From SIG672 sp045605765 (GTDB lineage Bacteria; Bacillota; Clostridia; Oscillospirales; CAG-272): 64,000 nt of DNA. Under the pieces are notes generated by a model, which had not been told where the DNA came from, ran no database searches, and worked only from the letters and a program-made list of their open reading frames with translations. The stretch's first letter is position 1. Every line of letters begins with the position of its first letter. This document shows positions 8,636-15,075 of the stretch, piece after piece. The stretch spans positions 1-64,000 of the forward strand of contig JAZUQQ010000051.1 in the NCBI GenBank assembly GCA_045605765.1, read 5' to 3'. The translations under genes were made by a program, and so were the position numbers.

Positions 8636-8677
8636 TAAGGTGCAAAAAGGCTATACGTATGGCCTTTTTGCACCTTA
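8636..8677 (+). terminator. Terminator of the recombinase gene
   Basis: A perfect 16-bp stem (8636-8651 with 8662-8677) is centred on a GTGCAAAAAGGC arm. It sits just inside the right inverted repeat and would keep recombinase transcripts from running into the operon. Confidence 0.85.
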
Positions 8678-8685
8678 CTTTATTG

Positions 8686-8704
8686 AGTGATAAACTCTGC
8701 GAAA
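8686..8704 (-). repeat. Right 19-bp inverted repeat of the recombinase segment
   Basis: AGTGATAAACTCTGCGAAA is the perfect inverted partner of 7233-7251. It begins nine bases after the recombinase terminator. Confidence 0.85.
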
Positions 8705-8937
8705 GTCTATGTTCATTAGAAATTTTAGGTGCAAATGATTAAGGCTAATCGTTTAAGTGTTGCTATCTATATCTGCCACAAAACAGAGTGATAGACTCTG
8801 CAAATAAGTTCTTGAGGCCGGCAACCTCTTTCGTCCGTTTTTGATCAAGACCGCAATGTGTGGACTGAATGGAGATTGACCGCCTATTTTTCACTCTTTT
8901 TGTAGTAAACGCTATTTGCGAGTAAAGGGGGGCGACC
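8705..8937. other. Leader of the TetR-TasA-sialidase operon
   Basis: A gene-free 233-bp stretch between the right inverted repeat and the TetR start. It holds a third, imperfect copy of the recombinase site (8787-8804). No strong promoter was found. TTGACC at 8876-8881 has only weak -10 partners (TAGTAA-like, spacing too long). This fits an operon driven mainly from the invertible segment, but a basal promoter cannot be excluded. Confidence 0.5.
8787..8804 (-). repeat. Third, imperfect copy of the recombinase site
   Basis: AGTGATAGACTCTGCAAA matches the right repeat at 16 of 18 positions and in the same orientation, 101 bp further right. It could be an alternative inversion partner for the left repeat, or a decayed duplicate. 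Confidence 0.65.
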
Positions 8938-9531
8938 ATGAGTCCGCAGGAGATGCGACAAACATTGATTGCAAAAACCATATCGGTGATTGCAAATGAA
9001 GGTCTTGACAAAACTACAACAAAAGCAATTACGCAAGGAACGGGGATCAACGAAGCGTACATCTATCGTTGCTTCGCCCATAAAGAAGATTTGTTAACCA
9101 AAGCTTTTGAAACTTTAGATGAAGAGCTTGTCAGAAAAGCGATGCAACATATTTCAGTGATGTATATGTCAGAGTTGGAATACGAACTACGGTGTAGAGT
9201 CTTTTTTGAAGCGGTTTGGAAGTTTCTGCTCGGGAACAAGGACAAGTGTCTTGCATTTGTTCGCTATTATTATTCACCGTATTTTACAAAGTATTCTGCA
9301 TTCGAACACAAAAAGCGATACTCTCCATTGGTTGAAAAGTTTTCGGAGGCATTTATTAAGGAAGCAAATGCCTGGATGCTCTTGAATCACATTCTTAACG
9401 TGATGCTGGATTTTGCTGTAAAAGTGTTTTCGGAAGCGGTTGAAAATAACGATGATACAACGGAACATGTGTTTCGACTGGTCTATTATTCGATACGGCC
9501 GTATTTAAAGAGGAATAATCAAGAAAATTAG
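8938..9531 (+). CDS. TetR/AcrR-family transcriptional regulator
   Basis: A 197-aa protein with the TetR helix-turn-helix at about 10-55 (ISVIANEGLDKTTTKAITQ, then INEAYIYRCFAHKEDLL). The helical ligand or dimer domain is of no recognised type. The start follows AAAGGGGGG. It is the first gene of the operon, directly after the invertible segment. It may add a second control layer to the surface-fibre genes, or repress its own operon. No clear palindromic operator was found upstream. Confidence 0.85.
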   Translation: MSPQEMRQTLIAKTISVIANEGLDKTTTKAITQGTGINEAYIYRCFAHKEDLLTKAFETLDEELVRKAMQHISVMYMSELEYELRCRVFFEAVWKFLLGNKDKCLAFVRYYYSPYFTKYSAFEHKKRYSPLVEKFSEAFIKEANAWMLLNHILNVMLDFAVKVFSEAVENNDDTTEHVFRLVYYSIRPYLKRNNQEN

Positions 9532-9545
9532 GAGGGAATTATGGT

Positions 9546-10088
9546 ATGCAGATACCAAAGAAAATAAAAAGAGCTTGGGATATCGCTTCTACCGTTTTGG
9601 TAGTGATCGTGGTGATATTTGCAATTCTTTTGGCGGGAGTACGTTTGTTTGGAGTTCAAGTGTATTCGGTCATTTCGGGATCCATGGAACCGGAATATCC
9701 GGTAGGCTCATTGATCTATGTAAATAAGATTGATCCTACTGAAATCGAAGTGAATGACGTTATTACATATGTCTTACCAGATGATACGCCATCAACACAC
9801 CGTGTTATAAGGATTGATGAAGAAAATCAACTTTTTTACACAAAGGGTGATGCGAATAAAACGGAAGACGGTGCTCCTGTTCATTTCAAGAACTTAATCG
9901 GAACACCGATCTTCAAAATCCCGCTTCTCGGATATATTGCATATTACATCCAACATCCACCCGGTATGTATATCGCTATTGCAGCCGGAGCAGTTTTGCT
10001 GATACTTGTTTTTCTTCCCGATTTATTTCAAAAAGATGAGAAGAAAAACAAAAAATCCCCAAGTAATGGGGGCACAACACAGGGGTAA
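9546..10088 (+). CDS. sipW: SipW-type signal peptidase I
   Basis: A 180-aa membrane peptidase of family S26B (ER/archaeal type). It has an N-terminal membrane helix (about 12-32), the catalytic serine S46 in SGSMEP and the catalytic histidine H85 in STHRV in place of the usual lysine. An acidic segment near D102-D108 and a second membrane helix (about 141-165) follow, then a charged cytoplasmic tail. In Bacillus, SipW processes TasA and TapA. Here it directly precedes seven genes whose signal peptides are of the SipW-cognate class, so it is very likely their dedicated peptidase. AGGAGGG lies nine bases before the ATG at 9546. The ATG at 9541 runs into an early stop. Confidence 0.92.
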   Translation: MQIPKKIKRAWDIASTVLVVIVVIFAILLAGVRLFGVQVYSVISGSMEPEYPVGSLIYVNKIDPTEIEVNDVITYVLPDDTPSTHRVIRIDEENQLFYTKGDANKTEDGAPVHFKNLIGTPIFKIPLLGYIAYYIQHPPGMYIAIAAGAVLLILVFLPDLFQKDEKKNKKSPSNGGTTQG

Positions 10089-10132
10089 CGCCGAAAGGCT
10101 CCCAAATAAATATTTTTAAGGAGGTTTTTGTT

Positions 10133-10735
10133 ATGAGAACAAAAACGAAAGCATTGGCTCTGGCTCTTTGCGCGGTGTTACTCGTCGTTAGTACAGTGTT
10201 CGTAACGATGGCGTTCCTCACCGACAGAGATTCGGTCAAAAACACATTCACGTTTGGTCAAGTTGGAATATCGCTTGATGAAGCGGATGTTGATGCAAAC
10301 GGTGTAGTAGAAGCCGGTGAAAACCGTAAATCTACCGAAGGTCGTGTTCAAGCAAATGAATACCACTTGATTCCCGGTCATGAATATGTTAAGGATCCCA
10401 CGATCCACGTTGATTCTACCAGTGAAGATTGTTGGCTCTTCGTAAAGCTTGAAAATGGTTTGCAGAACATCATTGCTCCCGCCACCATCGAAGAACAGAT
10501 GGAAGAAAACGGATGGGACTGCATTGATGCAAAAAACAATATTTGGGCATATGAGGCAGTTGCTTCTAAAAATGACCATATTGATGTGTTTGATGAATTT
10601 ACAATTACTGAAAATGCCGACGTATCTTTGTACGGAGGAGCAGTTATCAACTTGACAGCATACGCAGTTCAGGCAGACGGTTTCGCTACCGCAACCGCCG
10701 CGTGGGAAGCTACTTCGGCTAATTTTTTAGGATAA
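10133..10735 (+). CDS. TasA/camelysin-like secreted protein 1
   Basis: A 200-aa protein with a SipW-type signal: a charged start, a hydrophobic stretch (8-28), then AFLTDRDSVKNTFTFG. The mature part has the beta-rich pattern of TasA-like proteins, including LIPGHEYVKDPTIHV, a CWLFVKLENG strand and the closing AYAVQADG segment. It has an extra acidic insertion (DEADVDANGVVEAGENRKS) absent from the others. It lies 44 bp after sipW with AGGAGG before the ATG. A structural or cap role in an extracellular fibre is likely. Which role is not visible. Confidence 0.82.
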   Translation: MRTKTKALALALCAVLLVVSTVFVTMAFLTDRDSVKNTFTFGQVGISLDEADVDANGVVEAGENRKSTEGRVQANEYHLIPGHEYVKDPTIHVDSTSEDCWLFVKLENGLQNIIAPATIEEQMEENGWDCIDAKNNIWAYEAVASKNDHIDVFDEFTITENADVSLYGGAVINLTAYAVQADGFATATAAWEATSANFLG

Positions 10736-10806
10736 GAAAATGAGGAATGATTCGACAGTAAACGTAAAATGATTTCTAAAATGAATCCGCATAGGAAGAA
10801 AGAGAG

Positions 10807-11247
10807 GTGCGGTTGATTGTGAGAGAAGAATTAAATAAAACGGTTCTGCTTTGTGTTGATTCATATGATGAGCATGTTCCGACCGGAGATGCTTGCATTC
10901 TTTTTGATGAAAATTGTTTTCGTTTTAACAGTTTAAGTCAGCTCATAATTGGAATCAACAATCGATTTGACCTTGATAATGATATTTTTCCACAATCCTT
11001 CACTCACTTAAAAAAATTCCGTGTTTGTTCACAGCAAGATGGATCATCGTATACTGTACGCCCTCGTCACAAAGGAAGAGTCGCAACATTTTCAATCCTG
11101 TTGATTTGCAGACAAAACTCAAGTTGGCAAGGACAAATTACTTGGCTCGAAAAAAGAAAAAAAGAAAATTTCCGTAGTGTTTTGGAGCTAATAATGATTT
11201 TGGATAGCGCTCTTTCCACCGTAAATAACTTAAATACAAATTCCTAA
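10807..11247 (+). CDS. Conserved small cytoplasmic protein of the TasA operon
   Basis: A protein of up to 146 aa without signal peptide or membrane segment. I recall similar unnamed proteins in gut Clostridia with the pattern LLCVDSYDE...PTGD near the start and QNSSWQGQITWLEKRKKENFRSVLELIMILDSAL at the end. No function is known to me. The start is uncertain: GTG at 10807, TTG at 10813 or GTG at 10819. The last has the better-spaced GAGG. Its place between TasA-like genes 1 and 2 suggests a cytoplasmic role in controlling or aiding the fibre system. Confidence 0.65.
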   Translation: MRLIVREELNKTVLLCVDSYDEHVPTGDACILFDENCFRFNSLSQLIIGINNRFDLDNDIFPQSFTHLKKFRVCSQQDGSSYTVRPRHKGRVATFSILLICRQNSSWQGQITWLEKRKKENFRSVLELIMILDSALSTVNNLNTNS

Positions 11248-11311
11248 TTCAATATGTAATTATGCGGAAGCTTAATTATTCGATTAATAAGTAAGAAAGG
11301 AGAAAATGGAT

Positions 11312-11887
11312 ATGACAACTAATAAGAAACTTGTGATTGCTGTTGTTGCTCTTTCTCTTGCGCTTCTTTGCGCCATTGGAGGCACCCTGGCATTCCTCGT
11401 TGCTCAGTCCAATGTTGTAACCAACACCTTTACATATGGTGATATAAACATAGATCTTTCTGAGTCTGAGAATCTCAACTTAAAGATGATTCCCGGTAAC
11501 ACCATTACCAAGGATCCCACAGTAACTGTTTTAAAAGACAGTGAAGCGTGTTGGCTGTTTGTTGAAATTGGTGAGTCTACAAATTTTGACGATTTTATGA
11601 CTTATGAAATCGCTGATGGCTGGACTCAGGGCAACGGAACCGATATTCCCGCCAACGTTTATTACTGCGAAGTTTCCGCCGCAACAGAAGGTAATATAAA
11701 GTTTGAGGTTTTAAAGGGTAATCTTGTTTCCGTAAAGGATACTGTTACAAAAGATATGCTTAATTCTGAGTCTTTTGTAAAGCCCAAACTTACTTTCAAA
11801 GCTTATGCAGTGCAGAAGGACAATGTCGCTTCTGCAGACGATGCTTGGAAGCTTGTAGGAACCAAAGGCGTTCCCGCCAACTCTTAA
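11312..11887 (+). CDS. TasA/camelysin-like secreted protein 2
   Basis: A 191-aa protein from ATG 11312, chosen over ATG 11306 because AAAGGAG would be too close to the latter. The SipW-type signal covers residues 1-30 and is followed by AFLVAQSNVVTNTFTYGDINIDLSE. The core repeats the pattern of protein 1: MIPGNTITKDPTVTVLKDSEACWLFVEIGES, then a closing FKAYAVQKDN. It is more like protein 1 than the three larger paralogs that follow. These two may form a subunit class of their own. Confidence 0.83.
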   Translation: MTTNKKLVIAVVALSLALLCAIGGTLAFLVAQSNVVTNTFTYGDINIDLSESENLNLKMIPGNTITKDPTVTVLKDSEACWLFVEIGESTNFDDFMTYEIADGWTQGNGTDIPANVYYCEVSAATEGNIKFEVLKGNLVSVKDTVTKDMLNSESFVKPKLTFKAYAVQKDNVASADDAWKLVGTKGVPANS

Positions 11888-11917
11888 CTAAAATAAATAA
11901 TGAAAGGAAATAATCTA

Positions 11918-12652
11918 ATGAAAAAGAAACTTCTTGTAGCAGCTCTTGCAGTAATTATGGTTGTAACTGCTATCGCCGGAGCTTCTTTGGCATATCTGAC
12001 CGACAAAGATTCTGCCGACAACGTATTCACCATCGGTAAGATCGACATTACTTTGAACGATGAGTTTGTTCACGGTTCTCTTTTGATGCCCGGCGTTGAT
12101 GTATCCAAGGAAGTAGGCGTAACCGTTGCTGATGATTCTCAGCCCTCTTACGTTCGTGTACATATTGCCATCCCCGCTATCCTTGACAGCGGTGCTGAAG
12201 ATCAGCCTCAGTATGCATCCTACAACAACACTCTTCACTGGAACTTCTCCAAGGCTTCCGTAGCTGATGGACTTTGGAACTGGAATGCTTCTATTGATGA
12301 TGCCGGTGCGAGCGAAGCAATGCCCGGTTGGCCCGGCAACGGCGGTAACTGGAACTCTTATGCTACTGAGATTGACGGTATTGCGTACAACGTTTACGTT
12401 GCTACCTACGAGACCATTCTCAATGCAGGTGAAACCACCGCTGAAAATGCAATCTACAAGGTATTCATGGATACTAAAGTAACCAGCGAACAGCTCGTTG
12501 GTATGAACGAGGCTCTTGGTGGCAATTGGTCTATCAAGGTGGTTGCAGAGGGCGTACAGGCCGCTTCCTTTGAGAATGCTTACGAGGCTCTTGATACTGC
12601 ATTCGGTGTTCCCGGCACCTACGAAATTGATTGGCCCGTATATGCAGAATAA
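11918..12652 (+). CDS. TasA/camelysin-like secreted protein 3 (probable major subunit)
   Basis: A 244-aa protein from ATG 11918, preceded by GAAAGGAAAT; an upstream in-frame ATG at 11900 overlaps that site. The SipW-type signal is followed by AYLTDKDSADNVFTIGKIDITL. Shared blocks with the next two paralogs include PSYVRVHIAIPAILD, LHWNFSKASVADGLWNWN, DGIAYNVYVATYE and EALDTAFGVPG. C-ending codons (AAC, TTC, ATC, TAC) dominate, unlike most of this locus, as expected for an abundant protein. It is probably the fibre subunit or one of several. Confidence 0.85.
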   Translation: MKKKLLVAALAVIMVVTAIAGASLAYLTDKDSADNVFTIGKIDITLNDEFVHGSLLMPGVDVSKEVGVTVADDSQPSYVRVHIAIPAILDSGAEDQPQYASYNNTLHWNFSKASVADGLWNWNASIDDAGASEAMPGWPGNGGNWNSYATEIDGIAYNVYVATYETILNAGETTAENAIYKVFMDTKVTSEQLVGMNEALGGNWSIKVVAEGVQAASFENAYEALDTAFGVPGTYEIDWPVYAE

Positions 12653-12697
12653 TTGATATTGTAATTCCAATCCATGATTTGAAAGGAAAATACCAAG

Positions 12698-13447
12698 ATG
12701 AAAAAGAAACTATTTGTACTTGCATGCGCCGCTATCCTTGTGATAACAGCTATTGCGGGTGCCTCTCTTGCATATTTACAGGACACTGACGCTGAAGACA
12801 ATGTATTCACCGTCGGTAACGTTGAAATCGATCTTTATGAAAACTTTGTAGACGAGTCCAAGCTTCTTCCTGCAGTTTACGATGCAGAAAATAAGGTTTG
12901 GAATAACGCAGTAACCAAGGAAGTATTTGTAACCAATACCGGCTCCGAAGCTGCTTATGTTCGTGTACATATCGCAATTCCTACCATTCTCGATGATGGC
13001 GATCCCAGTTTCAACGCAAGCAAAAACATTCTCCACTTCAATATGGGTAAGGAAACCTATGCTGACGGTCTGTGGAGCTGGAATAAGGCCGTTGACGGCG
13101 CCAACTATCCTGAAAACGGCGGCAACTGGAACTTCTACACCACAACTATCGATAACGTTGCATACAACGTTTACGTTGTTACCTTCAAGTCGACCCTTGC
13201 AGCAGGCGAGGCTACTTGCAGCGCTATGAAGCAGGTTTACCTTGATCCTAAGGTTACCAACGAAGATATCGCAAGGATCAACGAAGAACTCAATGACAAG
13301 TGGAGCATCTACGTTGCCGCTGAAGGCGTTCAGGCAGCAGGCTTCACCGATGCTTACCAGGCTCTTGACACTGCATTCGGCGTTCCCGGCGCTTACACTG
13401 TTGACTGGACTGCAGCAGCAGGTGTTGACACCACTAAGGGTAACTAA
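12698..13447 (+). CDS. TasA/camelysin-like secreted protein 4 (probable major subunit)
   Basis: A 249-aa close paralog of protein 3. It has a SipW-type signal with AYLQDTDAEDNVFTVGNVEIDL, then AYVRVHIAIPTILDDG, LHFNMGKETYADGLWSWNK, GGNWNFYTTTIDNVAYNVYV and QALDTAFGVPG. It carries an extra loop near residue 55 (PAVYDAENKVWNN). The start follows GAAAGGAAAA, and the spacing from the preceding gene is 45 bp. Codon use indicates high expression. Confidence 0.85.
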   Translation: MKKKLFVLACAAILVITAIAGASLAYLQDTDAEDNVFTVGNVEIDLYENFVDESKLLPAVYDAENKVWNNAVTKEVFVTNTGSEAAYVRVHIAIPTILDDGDPSFNASKNILHFNMGKETYADGLWSWNKAVDGANYPENGGNWNFYTTTIDNVAYNVYVVTFKSTLAAGEATCSAMKQVYLDPKVTNEDIARINEELNDKWSIYVAAEGVQAAGFTDAYQALDTAFGVPGAYTVDWTAAAGVDTTKGN

Positions 13448-13493
13448 TATTCACCTTTTCTCAAACAGAATTTTTTGAAAGGAAAACATAATC

Positions 13494-14243
13494 ATGAAAA
13501 AAAAGATTCTTGCTTTTTCTCTGGTGGTTTGCCTTGCTCTCGTTGCAGTTGCAGGCGCATCTTTGGCATACTTCACCGATGAAGAAACTGCTGACAACGT
13601 ATTCGTAATGAAAGGCGTTGACATTGTTCTCAACGAGAACTTTGAGCAGAATTCCGAACTCGTTCCCAACCTCAAGATCAATAAGGACGTTTGGGTTTCC
13701 AACGAGTCTCACTCTACCAACGCTTACGTTCGCGTACACGTTGCAATCCCCGCTGCTCTTGACGACGGCAACCCCACCTTCGCAGCTGTTAACAATTTCC
13801 TGCACTTCAACTTCGACAAGGAATCCGTTGCTGACGGTATGTGGAGCTGGAACAAGACTGCTGACGGTGCTAACTATCCCGGAACCGGTAGCGACGAGTG
13901 GAACTTCTACACCACCACTGTCGACGGCATCGAGTACAACGTTTACGTTATCACTTACGAGTCCATTTTGACCCCCGGTGCATCTACTCTTCAGTATGCT
14001 ATTTCTCAGGTATACGTTGACAAGACTGTAGACGCAACTTGGAACGGACAGGAATTTGTATACATCGACACGCTGGGCAACGAAGTATCTCTTGACCAGT
14101 TTGCAGACGAAAATGGTAACATCCAGATCAAGGTTATCGCTGAGGCTGCACAGGCTGAGACCTTTGCAAACGCTTACGAGGCGCTTGACACTGCCTTTGG
14201 TACTCCCGGTTCTGCAAATTATGTTGATCCGTGGAACAAATAA
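13494..14243 (+). CDS. TasA/camelysin-like secreted protein 5 (probable major subunit)
   Basis: A 249-aa protein, third of the close paralogs. It has AYFTDEETADNVFVMKGVDIVL after the hydrophobic signal, then AYVRVHVAIPAALDDG, LHFNFDKESVADGMWSWNK and EALDTAFGTPG. It has an insertion near residues 185-205 (WNGQEFVYIDTLGNEVSLDQ). It shows the same codon bias and GAAAGGAAAA ribosome site as its neighbours. It is the last gene before the structured leader at 14271-14456. Confidence 0.85.
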   Translation: MKKKILAFSLVVCLALVAVAGASLAYFTDEETADNVFVMKGVDIVLNENFEQNSELVPNLKINKDVWVSNESHSTNAYVRVHVAIPAALDDGNPTFAAVNNFLHFNFDKESVADGMWSWNKTADGANYPGTGSDEWNFYTTTVDGIEYNVYVITYESILTPGASTLQYAISQVYVDKTVDATWNGQEFVYIDTLGNEVSLDQFADENGNIQIKVIAEAAQAETFANAYEALDTAFGTPGSANYVDPWNK

Positions 14244-14270
14244 TTAAAAACAGCAGATTTAATGGCATAC

Positions 14271-14456
14271 GTTTTGCCGGGTATTAATGTCCAATACCAA
14301 TTAATTTTGTAAGATTCGGCAGAACTTACTAATATGGGTTCTGTTTGGTCTCTATACCTCGCGTACTCTGCTCCCTTTTGGGAGCAGGGTATATACGGGT
14401 ACCTCAGCTTGGCTGAGATATCCATATATGCCCTGCTATAAATATGAGCAGGTTTT
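14271..14456 (+). promoter_or_regulatory. Structured RNA leader with competing hairpins, possible attenuator
   Basis: Three hairpins share bases. H1 is CTGCTCCC/GGGAGCAG (14368-14387). H2 is a long stem closed by GCAGGG/CCCTGC (14384-14436) with inner CTCAGC/GCTGAG. H3 is CCTGCT/AGCAGG (14432-14452) followed by TTTT. H1 excludes H2 and H2 excludes H3, the logic of a terminator/antiterminator switch. Smaller stems (GGTATT/AATACC, AGAAC/GTTCT) lie upstream. H3 ends 36 bp before the next TasA-like gene. No known riboswitch or T-box was recognised. Confidence 0.6.
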
Positions 14457-14491
14457 ATAAGATAATCATATTTGATGGAAGGAAATGAGCA

Positions 14492-15061
14492 ATGAAAAAG
14501 AAATTATTGGTTTGCGCTTTCATAGCTGTTTGCTTATTAATTGTTGCATATAGTACGACTGCATATTTTTCATATGAAGATACTGCTACTAATGTAATAA
14601 CGATGGGGAATATCAAAATTGAACTACAGGAGTTGGCCATCCCGGATAGTGGTGGAGATCCAATCCCCTTCGAGGATGCGATGGATGTCCTTCCCGGAAT
14701 GGATGTATCAAAAATTGTTCAAGTAAAGAATGTCGGAGTTCAACCGTCTTGGATTCGTGTTTCTGTAGCAAAATCCATATTACTTGCCGACGGTATCATC
14801 GGTGAGGTTGATTTGTCACTCATTACATATGATTTGAATACGCAATATTGGATTGAACAGGACGGTTATTTCTATTACAAAGATATTCTTAATCCCGGAG
14901 AAACAACAGCACCGCTGTTTACGAAAGTGACGTTCGCATCTAATATGAGCAACATGTATCAGCAAAGTAAAGCAATTATTGAAGTAACAGCGCAGGCCAC
15001 ACAAGTAGTTCACAATGGCGATTCCGTTTTAGATGCTGCTGGTTGGCCTAATGCACAATAA
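14492..15061 (+). CDS. TasA/camelysin-like secreted protein 6
   Basis: A 189-aa protein with a SipW-type signal (about 1-26) followed by AYFSYEDTATNVITMGNIKIEL. The mature domain has VLPGMDVSKIVQVKNVGVQPSWIRVSVAKS and ends in ATQVVHNGDSVLDAAGWPNAQ, an ending often seen in minor TasA-like proteins. Codons are AT-rich, unlike proteins 3-5, so lower expression is likely. It lies just after the attenuator-like leader and 14 bp before the sialidase. It may link the sialidase to the fibre. Confidence 0.82.
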   Translation: MKKKLLVCAFIAVCLLIVAYSTTAYFSYEDTATNVITMGNIKIELQELAIPDSGGDPIPFEDAMDVLPGMDVSKIVQVKNVGVQPSWIRVSVAKSILLADGIIGEVDLSLITYDLNTQYWIEQDGYFYYKDILNPGETTAPLFTKVTFASNMSNMYQQSKAIIEVTAQATQVVHNGDSVLDAAGWPNAQ

Positions 15062-15075
15062 GGAGGTGTGAGGAT

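Noticed and set aside
11915..12670. Long antisense reading frame opposite TasA-like gene 3
   Set aside because: It mirrors the biased codons of the plus-strand gene, has no ribosome site and gives no recognisable protein.
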